The translations under genes and the position numbers were made by a program. The notes under the pieces are model-generated. The model saw only the letters and a program-made list of their open reading frames with translations. It was not told the origin of the DNA and did not search any database. A DNA stretch of 64,000 nt from Fulvia fulva (Eukaryota; Ascomycota; Dothideomycetes; Mycosphaerellales; Mycosphaerellaceae). Location: contig NC_063022.1 of NCBI RefSeq assembly GCF_020509005.1, forward strand, positions 620,001 through 684,000, in the 5' to 3' direction. This document shows positions 21,332 to 32,181 of the stretch, piece after piece; position 1 is the stretch's first letter; every line of letters starts with the position of its first letter.

Positions 21332-23707
21332 ATGTCATCGAGAGGTTTGCGGTCCGCGGACGCCCCTCTCGGCGGAGGTCGCAGACCTCACACCACCCGA
21401 CGCGCTTCACCCGAGGATACAGCTTCGGAATCATCGAGACCCAAGATCACATCGGCGTGTGACTCGTGCAAGCGCAGAAAGGTAAAATGTACAGGCCTCC
21501 AGCCCTGCGAGAAATGCATCAATAGCGGCGTGGCATGCACTTTCGGGAGCTATACAAGTCGGGTAGGCCAAGATCATTGGACGTTGCAGACTCACCGCTG
21601 ACATCTGATCAGTATGTCCGTGGCTTTGCAACATTATGTTCCAACACACTGATGTTGTCTCTTATCCAGGACAACGGCAGTATCTTACACGCGGCACCTC
21701 GAAGAGAAGGTCGGCGAACTCCAGGCACTTCTGAACGAGCAGCCCCATGTTGAGAATGGTGCGGGAGTCTGCCAGTGTCACCAAAGACAGTCGGACCGCT
21801 AACTCGGTTGACATAGAAGATGAGTCCGATCACGTTCAGCGATCAAAGAGCATTGCGAGGGACAATGTTGTGGATATACTTACAGGTCCTGAGGACGACT
21901 TCATATCACCAAGTCAGTCTTCAGGCTCACCCTTGTCAGTCTTAGTCCCCTTCAAAAGTGAGTTTTACGGATCGCTCACGGACTTTGCAGCTTTCATGGC
22001 CGCTTTGCTGGGCTTAGCATGCTACGCACCATGCGAGACCTCTGCACGAAAGCAGCTGGCACCCCACCCTCCGCTGCGGAACAACCTAGAAGGACTCTGG
22101 TAAGACTTCGGTGTTCCGCTACTGGAATCGTTCCATGACCTGACGACTGCAATGTAGGCTGAGGCTTTTGATTTCGATCTCCTTGACACGCCGTCATACA
22201 ATCGCATGGCATCGTTTGCGCTGTTGCCGTCACGTGAGAGAGTACAACGGATGGTAAGCATCGCGCTAGACAGTGCTCTTAACTGCCAAGATCCTGTCGA
22301 TCGTGAGCGGCTGGGTGCACAGATCGATGACCTTTACGAACGAAATGCAGACGACTATACGCAGAAGAATCGCCAAGCTTTGGGCCTGGTCTATGCTTTG
22401 ATGGCCCTGGGGCGAAGGTACGAGCCAGATGCCGCTGACGAGAACACAAACAGAGGCTCGGAACTCTTGGTGTTGAAAGGGTCGGTTGATGAACATGAAG
22501 TTGTTACGCTACAGGACTGACGATGCACAGCGTGACATACTTCCGAGCTGCAAGAAGTATCATCGACACGAGCGACACACACGACCTTGATGCTGTTCGT
22601 ACGCTGGTCGTCATGACAGTCTACCTGCTATCATCTTCGATGATCTCGAAAGCATATACGTGCATATGTACTGCCGTCAACTTCTCCATGAGGCTAGGCT
22701 TACACGTTTCCGGCGCTTCCTTAGCGTCAAAATTTCAGAACTCAGAGCTGACCGACCGCCGTCGAGTATTCGCAGTCTTGAACCTTCTGGACACCTATAT
22801 GTCCTGCATTTTGGGTCTTCCAAATATCCTCCGCGATGCAGATCCAAGCCAGATAGTCCCAGCGCCCGAGGAGGAAATGGAAGATGAGGGCACAGACTTT
22901 GTCGCTCGGAACCCATTCACGCCACTCTCGGAGACGATCCTCTCGGCCAAGCTCTTCCGGATCGAGGCAGAGATACTGGGAGAGCAGTTCTCAAGGGACA
23001 GGTACTCCGTAAATGACCACGGAAAGCACGAGATAGACTATCGCTTCGTGGCTAACATCGAAGCCAAGCTCCAGGACTGGCACGAAGCGCTTCCAGGAAT
23101 GCCACCAGACTCCCTGGGGGACCAAGCGCTGAAATCACAGATCATGCTTCGTTTCTGCCACGCCGCAGTGCAGTTGATGCTATATCGACCATTCGTTCAC
23201 CACGTTGTACGCAGCCAGGAGGATCCCGACTTCAACTACAAAGGCTACGCTCTTGGCTCATCCTGTATCCGGACATCAATGCAGGCCGTATGGTTAGTGG
23301 ATGCTTTTGATCGTCACGGATACCTGCACGAAGCTTTATGGCAAACAATCTACATCCTCGCACTAGCTGGCAGTTCGCTGATGTTGTTCGTGCTGGGTGC
23401 GCGTGAGGGATCTCCAACCATAGCTGAGAGCCGGCATGCGGCTCTCAAGGCAAGGGAACTGCTCGGGAAACTCGCAAGCAAGAACATCTCTGCCAGACGG
23501 TGTTTCGAGTCTTTGTCGGATCTACCTGAGTCTGCACCGGCACGTCCTCCTACACAGGAGGATACCAGTCGTGATGCTTCACCACACTCGCGCTTCATGA
23601 TGGGCATTGGTGCAGCAGTAGAGCCTGCTGCGACATCTGTTACGCCATTGGTTAGAATGTCGACGGCAGATACCGAGAACGATACGAGACCGCTTGGCCA
23701 GCAATGA
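21332..23707 (+). CDS. Zn2Cys6 transcription factor with fungal_trans middle domain
   Basis: The N-terminus carries a binuclear zinc cluster, CDSCKRRKVKC...CEKC...C, with C-x2-C-x6-C-x5-C-x2-C-x6-C spacing. It is followed by a linker and short coiled coil (YTRHLEEKVGELQALL). The middle homology domain contains FHGRFAGLSMLRTMRDLC, YFRAARSIIDTSD and MRLGLH. Predicted introns are one near 21558-21684 (ends unresolved), then 21759-21816, 21935-21990, 22100-22157 and 22481-22530; the last four each restore frame and the family motifs. The protein is likely a nuclear regulator binding CGG half-sites. The target is unknown, but the GH43-like gene starts 280 bp downstream on the same strand. Confidence 0.85.
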
Positions 23708-23986
23708 GACATAGGTCTTCCCTAATCTTCTGACTGCTATGGAACACTTTCGGATAAAGTGCGATTTGCATCGGAAGCTTGTCAATTAAGAACATTGCGT
23801 AGTGAATGAAGAAACGCAGATCTCTCCTACCTGCACTTTATCCGTTCCTGGTTGTTACAGATGTGCCAAGAAGTCGTCATGCAGTACGAGCAGTTCTTCC
23901 GCCTTGGCCGATCAACTTCTCAAGAAGTCCGACTCCATACCATACCAGCAATACCGTTCCACACGATTGACCTGCAAGACTCCATC

Positions 23987-25045
23987 ATGAAGAACTCTGT
24001 CACTACGGCTGCGGTCGCAGCACAATGCCTACTGGTATTCGCAAGCGTACTTCCTCGACAAGATTCTGCCTATGCTGGCTACTTGATCTCGACGTTCTCC
24101 GATCCAGAACCTAGTGTGCAGCAGTACCTTTCCAAAGGCAATGATCCTGGGGCGTACACTTTCTTGAACGATGGTAAGCCGATACTGGACTCTACGGTGG
24201 GAACGGGCGGCGTACGTGATATCTACTTGACGCATAATGGTGACCGATCACAGTGGTATCTGCTAGCAACAGGTAAGATACCTTTCACTCGAGTCACAAA
24301 AGTTGACCTTTGGACTTACCTTTTGATCCCAGACCTCGACATCAATGCACCCGGCTTCAACTGGGACATCGCAACCCGCAACGGCAGCCAAAGCCTCGTC
24401 ATCTGGAGCTCCTCCAACCTAGTCGACTGGTCCGACGCAGTCCTCACAACGGTCGAGACTCCCACAGCAGGCATGACCTGGGCCCCTTCAGCAGTCTGAG
24501 ACGATACCGCCAACCAATTTTACCTTTTCTGGGCCTCTCGCCACTACTTTGAGTCCGATACAGCCCACTCCGGAACCGCCACCCTCGATCGCATCCGCTA
24601 CGCAACTACAACCGACTTCATCACTTTTAGCGCTCCACAGGACTACCTAGCCCTCGACGACACACCCCTCATAGATCAGGAGTTCCAAAACCTCGGCGAA
24701 CCCGGCCACTGGGCACGTTTCCTCAAGAACGAGACGACGCTGCAGGTGTACCAGGAGATTACTACGGATGGTTTGTTTGGGAAGTGGACGAGGGCTGAGG
24801 GCTATGTGAGGGATGAGAGTCCGAGGGAAGGGACGGCAGTATTCAAGGATAATTTGCAGGAGGGTTTGTATCATATGTTGCTGGATGATTACACGCAGGA
24901 TGTGCCATTTGAGACCAGGGATATTCTTAGCGGAGTGTGGACGCCGTCGAGTTTTGAGGACTTCCCGAGGAGTTTGAAGCATGGGAGCGTCACGCCGCTC
25001 ACGAAGGAGGAGTATGAGGTTGTGGCGGGGAGGTATGGGGTGTAG
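23987..25045 (+). pseudogene. GH43-like secreted glycoside hydrolase with one in-frame stop
   Basis: Exons 23987-24272 and 24333-25045 give 332 codons. The start MKNSVTTAAVAAQCLLVFASV is a plausible signal peptide. The five-bladed propeller fold of GH43-type enzymes is suggested by GGVRDIYLTHNGD (probable catalytic Asp), WSSSNLVDWSDA, MTWAPSAV and FWASRHY, with EGTAVFKDN containing a candidate acid Glu. Codon 24497-24499 is TGA exactly where related enzymes have an aromatic residue after WAPSA; TGG to TGA is the simplest origin. The frame is otherwise open on both sides of the stop to a TAG-free C-terminus, so inactivation is recent, or the stop is polymorphic or read through. Likely substrates are arabinan- or xylan-type plant polysaccharides; the exact activity cannot be told. 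Confidence 0.75.
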
Positions 25046-25881
25046 GCTTACTGGATATAGCGAGATGAACGCTTGTGTGATGAAGCCACGAGCTTTACCC
25101 TTTCCTCCTCGTGCCGAGCTGGCTGCATGCATTACCGAGCAGGAGTATTCATCGCATCCGGTCGGGATTCTGGTCCGAGCTTAGTGTTGAGGTACTGTGC
25201 CAGGAGAGTCCTGGGACGACGGCAACATCACATCTACCAGGTCCTGAAGCCCGAGTACCTCACTGCCAACGTTATTGATGACCATGATATTGATGTCGTT
25301 GCTTGCATGCCTGCAGAGAGTTCCAGACATGTTGTATGCCGATCAGACGTTCTGATCGATCAATCCAATCAGCACGTCCAAAATGAACGACGACGTTGCA
25401 GTCACTCATCACCTCATCTTCCCGAACAACCTCTTCGGTCAACACGGAAGCGGACAGCATAACCTCCTACCTATCGTCGAGTTACCATCGGGCTGCCTAA
25501 CCGCACGGCCCGTCACATCAGCGGCTCCTTGTACTTCCTGCCTGTCAGCAGAGAAGGCTTCTAAACTCATACTGTGCTGCTTGCCATGTCCACAGACCAA
25601 TCGTTCTTCTCCTCCGACAAACGAATCAGCGTTCTCTCTCCACGAGTACTAGCGTATCTCTGCTCCTTCTGCCGAGTTGGTTGCATTCCCGAGTGTCATC
25701 GAAGGGGACCAACTTCGCCGATATCTCCCTATCTACTACTGATGCCGACCATGTTGAGCGCGTTGTGGAACCCTGGAAGAAATGCTGACTTTGTCGTCCA
25801 CCTGAGCAGTCTGAATGATTCCTCCACGAAGTTTCTTGCTACTTGCCGCAGACAAGTTCGTATGCTCCAGTTTCTGCCGTC
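25046..25881. other. Intergenic region downstream of the GH43-like gene
   Basis: No gene is supported. Two similar stretches near 25110 and 25668 (both with TGCCGAG-TTGG/CTGG-TGCAT) look like a weak diverged duplication. A 157-codon plus-strand frame from 25574 runs antisense into the F-box-like relic and has no recognisable content. Confidence 0.35.
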
Positions 25882-26610
25882 CTATCCACCTACAACTCCT
25901 TTCTCGCCCCCCAACAAACGCAAGAGGCTTGCCCTCACGTCCCGTGTGTACTGTACCGCCGCCGCCTCTGCCTGTGTCTCTTCGGCTGGAATTGGCGTGG
26001 ATAATGCTACCTGGTCGCTCCGTCGGGCGTGCAGAGTGGCACGATAGAAGCGCAGGCCATTCAGTACCTCGTTCAACAGCTTATCGCCTTTCTGCCCATG
26101 CGTAATGCGGGCCTGTGCCCATGGTAAGAGGTATCCCGCCATGTCTCTCACAGAGCTGCCGTACAATGCCGAGGAAGAGATCTCGAGGATCACCAGATCA
26201 GGCGCATACTGCAACAGAGCCAGATGATGTTGGGCCAAGCTCGGATCGAGGCCTCACATGTCGATGTGGCGAAGCAGCTGGAAAGATCTCCTGATCTGTG
26301 TCATGAAATGCCGGAGGGGAGTGGAACCGTGATGACCCATGCTGAAGGTGTTGTCGCTGTACAGGTATGCGGTTGCCTCCTGGTGGATCTGCCTGCAGCA
26401 GGCGAGTATGGTGACATGTGGCGACGCTTCGTGGTAGTTCTCGATCTTGACGTTGTCGCGACTACTATCATACTTGAGTTCAAGGCTTATCGAACAGGGT
26501 GCTACCAAGAGTATCTGATAGATGTGATTACGAAGTTCTGCTGGTATAGCGAGGAGTGGTGAGGTCTTCTGGCCTTGCTTGACTTGCGTCTGCGACGTGC
26601 GTGAAGACAT
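25882..26610 (-). pseudogene. F-box-like (LPAELRNxIY) protein gene split by one stop
   Basis: Reading from the ATG at 26610 the protein begins MSSRTSQTQVKQGQ and carries IPAELRNHIYQILL, the N-terminal motif of a very large fungal F-box-like family. Next comes ILACCRQIHQEATAYLYSDNTF, the family's second hallmark. The frame stops at a TGA at 26254-26256 after LLRHIDM. It then continues in the same frame with GLDPSLAQHHLALLQYAPDLVILEI, ending at 25882. The two halves form one protein of about 242 codons with a single nonsense codon; CGA to TGA would be a one-step change. If translated to the stop, a 118-residue truncated protein would result. Confidence 0.7.
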
Positions 26611-27070
26611 AGTTGGTGATGGTAGGTTCCTGAATTGAGGTTAATGGAGCAAAAGTTCGCGAGTAGAAGTGAGATTCATATCTCTGACCGAGTCCGTGCT
26701 CGCGGGGCCAGCAAGGGTTCAGGGTTGTTCACACGCGCAAAGCTCACTCCCTTGGCGTTCACAAGATGATCGTTTCAAACCTTCTACTAACACGTCATAG
26801 ACAGGACATGCGCACTGCGGGCATCTCGAGAGTACACTTTTACACCAAGTCGTCGCTTAACACGAGGGTGAATATCCAGTGACAAGGCCTGATGTATGGA
26901 GTGGTCTGTCGCCGACGCACCTGTGTCCTGATTGTCCTAAGAAGAAGGTAGCAGACCGAGATCATTAGCATCAAGTCCTCGTGAATGTACAAATCATACA
27001 TAAGTATTGGGGTATCAGGCCTTGGAATTGAAGAACGCTCCCACCTTCATGCAAAATCAAGACCAATCGC
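26611..27070. other. Intergenic region between the F-box-like relic and SMC6
   Basis: It contains the promoter side of the F-box-like relic and the 3' flank of SMC6. No open frame or RNA gene is supported. Confidence 0.35.
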
Positions 27071-30000
27071 TCAAAGCTCCTGGCCGTTGACAGCCAATAC
27101 TCGCTGTCCCCTTTCCGGATCACCCATCTTGATGACCTTCACATCAGTCCCATACTTCACGTTATTCATGCTCTGCGGCGTAATGAGAATGAATTGCCTC
27201 CCTACTGCCCGTCTTGCTGCCCCGATCATCAGCTCCATAGATTGTGCGCGGTTGACGCTGTCCATGAAGACATCGAACTCGTCCAAGCAGCGGATCGGTG
27301 AACCCATGGCTTCCCATATCGATAACAGGAGACATATAGTCGAGAATGACTTCTCGCCACCAGACAAAGTCTTGGCTTGGCGTCCGGAATCGCTGGCACG
27401 GGTGCTGTCGGGCTCGACGGAGATGTCGAGTTGTTTGTCGGAGTGGTTGAGGAGCATGCGTCCGCGGAAGTTGCGCTCGGAGAGGAGGTATTGGAAGTTG
27501 AGTCGGGCGCGCAGGGAGATGTACTTGCGGAACAGACCCCAACGGCGGTGGCGCTCTTTGAGAGTCTCTTTGAGTGCCTATATCGGTGTTAGCATGAGAC
27601 GAAGGTGTGCAACGCGGTCGACTTACCTTGCGGACGCCGTTCAGCTCGTCCATCTGGGTCTTGGCGTTCGAGTACTCGAGGTATTTTTTCTCCCAGTCTC
27701 GAGTAAGTTCTTCTTCAGTGCCACCAGCACGAGCTGTCATGGTCGCAATTTCATGGTTCAGCTTGTTAATGCGAGCGTCATACATATCGGCTGTTATGCC
27801 AGGCTCTGTTTCAACGCGTTCAGAGATCGTCAATGCTGCCCCGGTCCAGTCCTCGAGTATGACTTTTTGGTCGTCGCGCTTTTGCTCCAACACTGCAAGA
27901 CGTCCCCTGATGTGGTCGACATCGTCGAGTAGTTCATTCTTTCGGAGCAATGACTGCTCTCGTTGAACCTCCCGACGCTTCAACTTGGCATCTGCTTGTT
28001 CGATGAGAGTGTTGATGTGTTCAACTTCGGCTTGAGCAGCGTCCAAGTTGCCTTTGAGCTCCCGAGCGTTGCCGTCAAGCTTGTCTACCTGCTCGACAGA
28101 GTCTGTGTATGTACCGTGAATCGCGTCGTGCTCCTGATTCGTCTCCTCCAGCTCTCGCTGGAGCTGCTGGAGCTTGCCGTCTTGAGGTCGATTGAGGTCG
28201 ATTTCTGCTGTTTTGTCGTCGACTGCAGTATCAGATTGCTGCATCTCCACTCGCAATGACGTTGCGTCTCTTTTATGCTTTGTGGCGGCTTGCTGTGCAA
28301 CTTTCAGTTCTTGCTGCGCGGAACGATGTCTCTGGTTGGCGGTTTCTGCCGCACGCTTTGCTTCGTCGAGAGCTTCCCGAGCAAGTCGTAGCTGTTCTTC
28401 ACGATCGGTCTTCATTCGGAAACTACCTTCCCAAGCCTTGATTGCGCTCGATTTGGGCGCACCCGACCGCGACCAGTCGTATCGCGTCCCGGCATTGCGT
28501 TGCGAAGCCATGGCGATGACAGCCTTGGTATATCGTGGATGGCCGCCGTTAATCCACTGTTGAGCTTGTCCGCTATTCTTGATGAGGACTGTTTGATCAA
28601 TGCTCTGATTGATGATGAGGGTGTTCCGCACTTGGTCATTGTCAATCCGTAGAACACGCATAATGGTGTCTACGTCTTCTGCCGGCTCCTTGCCAGAGGT
28701 ATCGAGCCGGGCTGGATCTCCGATGTATGATACTACACCGTACAAATTCAGCCGTTTCGCAATGTTGTTCAAAAAGTTCTGATCGTCCTTGCAAGTGACA
28801 CAGAAAGCGTTGAGAACACCACCAAAGGTGCGCTCAATCACGGAGCTCCATTCTGGCTTCGTGTTTCGAACATGAATGCCCATGGGACCCACGGGTTTCT
28901 GCCTCCAACGTGTCTCGCGATTGATCTCGCGAACGAGTTGGTCAAATCCGCGAGGATACGAGCCGTAGACATTGTCCTCATCACGATTCATGTCGTCGAG
29001 CCGCTTTTGCACTTTGCTAACCTCCTGATCCGCGTTCTGCTTGTCCTTGAACGTGGCTTTCAACTTCTGCTCGGCAGCAGCGACAGCGGCTCTGGTTTCC
29101 TCGTAGGTCGAATTGTGTTCTTCCAGCTTGGCTTTCGCGGCCTCAAAGGCCGCTTTGAGCTCCTCGAGTTCCTGCACTCTGCGGGTGTGTGCATCGCCAT
29201 CCGCCGCTGCCATTCGCGCATTCTCTTCATCGATATCCTTAGCTAGGCGCACTTTGTCCTCTTTAGCCTTCTTCAACGACTCTTTGATCTGGCGTTGTTC
29301 TGTCTTCATCTCGATCAACTCCTTCTTGTTCTTCTCGAACTTTTCCCTCTCGAGGTCAAGCTTGTCTGTTACTGGACCGAGTCGATTTTGAATCTCCTCT
29401 TTGGCTCTTAACGCAGCATCGCGTGCTGCCTCGTGGTTCTCAAAAGCGCTCGTGGCAATCTGGGCATCGTCTTCGGCTTTTGTCACGGCTTCCACGCCCT
29501 CAGCCACTCTTTCCTCACGAGTGGCGAGTTCTTGCTCCGCCATTTCAATCTGGCACCACGCCATCTCTCGCTCGTTCTTGCGGCGCTTCGAGATCAGCGT
29601 TTGGACCTGTTGGCCTCGCTTTTTGCGCTCTTCTGCCTGATCTGCAACTCTCTTCAGATTGTCAATGTCACCCGTACGCGTATTGAGCTGGGTTGCCATT
29701 TTGTCGAGCTGCTCCTCGAAGAGCGCATAGTCGGCATTGAGGGTCTCCAGGCCAGATCCTTTGAGGAAGAATTTGTACTTGTCGGCTGCAGTGCTGTTGG
29801 AGAGAAAGGCTCGAGCGTTGTCCTGGCTGAGTACAGCGATTGGATTGTCTAGCTGCAGGCAGAAGTAGTCGAGTATATCATCCAGATCAGCCTTTTTGGT
29901 AGTGATTATCTTGTCGTGTTCGTTCTTGATCTTGAAGCCACTGGTCCCAGATCTTGAGAAATGACGTTCCACTTTGACAAACTTCCCATACAACTCCTTT

Positions 30001-30626
30001 TTGTACGCATTCTCACCCTCGTTCCTGATTGTAACACACAGGGTTGCCAACTCTGTGCCCTCTTTGATCAAGCCCTTGAGACTTGTGCCTCGATTTGTGG
30101 CCTTTGTCTTTCCACCAAGGCACATGGTCAGCGCGGTGAGGATAGCACTTTTTCCGCTGCCATTGTGGCCGATGATGAAGTTGATCAACGGGCCCAGAGT
30201 GATAGTGAGCTTGGTGTGGCACATGAAGTTGCGACAGGAGATTTCGTGTATGATACCGCTCTCTTCCGCCCTGTTCTCCTTGTGTTCATTGTACTGCCGC
30301 TTTACGATCTGCGTCGCTGCGAACTCATCGACATCGTCCTCCGGCTGCTCGAGATCGCTGTACTGGTTGAAGAGAGAATGATCCGTGTTCGCGTCTACGC
30401 GGCCGTCTTCCTCCGGGTCCTCCAGTAGGTCGTCGAAGTGTTCATGATCTGGCTCCTCGAAGTCTTCAGACACCACCGATCCAACGGTGGAAGCTCGTGC
30501 GAGTGCGACTCTCGTTCGTTTGTGTGGATTGTTCTGGCGGAACGACGAGCTGGCGCTCTCGATCACAATCTCCTCCTCCTCGTCATTATCGCTGCTGTCA
30601 CGCCGCCGCTTTCCCATTGGTGCCAT
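27071..30626 (-). CDS. SMC6: SMC6, structural maintenance of chromosomes protein 6
   Basis: Exons 30626-27627 and 27577-27071 encode 1168 residues. The 49-bp intron (GTAAGT, branch TGCTAAC, GATATAG) joins ELNGVRK to ALKETLKERHRR. An acidic N-terminal tail precedes the Walker A motif GHNGSGKSA near residue 152. Two long coiled coils flank a hinge, and the C-terminal exon holds the ABC signature LSGGEKSF and Walker B region CLDEFDVF. SMC6 pairs with SMC5 and the NSE subunits in the nucleus for homologous recombination repair and replication-fork stability. The GTG/TTG-initiated extension to 30767 was rejected in favour of the ATG at 30626. The gene is intact and typical in length. Confidence 0.95.
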
Positions 30627-31353
30627 GGCGGCGGTAGTCGCCGCAACGCAAAGAGGCCAGAGGTGGTGTGGTCGTGGTCGCGGTGATGTGTGGTGTTGAT
30701 GTTCTAGAAATGAAGGTCGGCACTTCGCGGCCTGGAACGCGTCGGTCGTGACGCGAATCCCTGTCAAACTGTAATTACTTTAATTGCCGACTCACTCTCA
30801 CTTCTTCACTTCGCTTCCTGCAACCTCACATGCAGTCGCCGTTGGCGACACTGGCGGACTATCTCGGAATGACTTACTCTCGACTCACTGATGGGTGTAC
30901 TCACCAGCATACCACGCCGCCATCATCGCCACTTTTGAAGGTTCATGCATGAAGTCCACGCTGGCCGACTATCCTACGACATTGCACGGAGCACGTTGCG
31001 ATGCCTTCCAGTGCACGCCGATTGCGTGGAGCTCGCTGTTCAATGCCTGCGACACGACAGACCAAGATATGGCACGCTCCACACTGGATTACGCTTACCA
31101 AACACCGCCAGTCTAAGTGCACGCCAATATGGACTACGCAATACAACATCGCAAAGCCTCTCGAATGACCAAACGGGACATCTTTGACGAACTCCTAATG
31201 ATTCTGCTATACTACCTGATACGTAGTCTCCAGCATTCACTATCGGTCCCATGTCCTCGCCCTGCGACTTTCACAACCACAATTCCACCGCCCCCAAACT
31301 TTTCCTCAGCCTCCACACACACTTTCACATCATGCACCACTTCAAGCTCCAAC
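30627..31353. other. Divergent promoter region between SMC6 and the Gly/Tyr-rich gene
   Basis: Short overlapping frames are present but none is convincing. The 3' part (31200-31350) becomes pyrimidine-rich, as is common in fungal 5' UTRs. Nothing else is seen. Confidence 0.4.
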
Positions 31354-31874
31354 ATGAAAACACCTTTTAAGCCGCTTGTTCCCTTGCTTTCACTTCTCTC
31401 CTTACCCCTACTAACCACTCTCACATCAACTCTCACAAACCCCGCACTCAGTGCAACTCACCCTCATCAAAGGAATTCTCAGCACTACTCAACATCAATC
31501 ACGACCATGTGGGGCTACGGCGGCTATGGAGGATACGGAGGCTACGGAGGCTACGGCGGCTACGGCATGGGAGGCTACGGTGGCTACGGCCAAGGCTACG
31601 GTAAGTCCTTCACTTCAGACAGCACAAGAACCAACAAGCTAATCCACCACCAGGCAACTACGGTCAAGGCTACGGTCAATCTTACGGCGGCGGCTACAGT
31701 CGACCCCTCGGCGCCTATCCATTCCACATGCAAAACCGCTACAACAACAACTGCCAGCACGGCTGGCACAACTTTGGTCGAGACTTCTCCCACGCCAAGA
31801 TGCGGCGCATGCACAACAACGAACGACGTTACGGGTACAAGAATATGAACTTCAGCCCGTTCTGCGAGGATTAG
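31354..31874 (+). CDS. Secreted glycine/tyrosine-rich repeat protein
   Basis: Exons 31354-31600 and 31654-31874 encode 155 residues. The 53-bp intron (GTAAGT, branch AGCTAAT, CCACCAG) splits a Gly codon and restores the GYGQGYGQSYGGG repeat frame; unspliced reading loses the repeat. The N-terminus MKTPFKPLVPLLSLLSLPLL is hydrophobic like a signal peptide, with a possible cleavage after LSA. A tract of about ten YGG units follows, then an Asn/Arg/His-rich tail with two Cys (NNCQHGW and SPFCED). An internal ATG at 31507 (MWGYGG) is an alternative start that would remove the signal. Gly/Tyr-rich secreted proteins occur as wall or cuticle components and antimicrobial peptides in other groups; here the function is unknown. 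Confidence 0.6.
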
Positions 31875-32181
31875 TCTCCAATTCCAAGGCTGCTGGAAAG
31901 CTGTGGTATAGGATGCTCGCTTGGATGATGGGCGTTTTGGGAGTGATGTATGTATGTTTTGTGCATAGGGCGAGTTAGGGGAATGAACATAGTTGTATCA
32001 ATGATTTCAATTACGGCGTGATTCGCCTTCTCATCAGTATACACACACTCCAGGCTACTGTGGTCTTGTCCCAATGCATGATGGTGGTGCTGTTGCTCAG
32101 CTCACCACATTTCCTTCCAACGCCGACGCTTATATCATGTTACAGCAATGAAATCCCATTCCTTAAAACGCCAAATCAATT
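31875..32181. other. Short convergent 3' region
   Basis: It lies between the 3' ends of the Gly/Tyr-rich gene (plus) and the SLN1 kinase gene (minus), and probably contains both polyadenylation sites. No gene is seen. Confidence 0.4.

Noticed and set aside
21759..22157. Apparent frameshifts in the Zn2Cys6 gene
   Set aside because: Three short introns with proper branch sites (21759-21816, 21935-21990, 22100-22157) fully restore frame and family motifs, so the gene is not broken there.
25574..26047. Plus-strand 157-codon frame
   Set aside because: It runs antisense into the F-box-like relic, which has clear family motifs; the plus-strand product has none.
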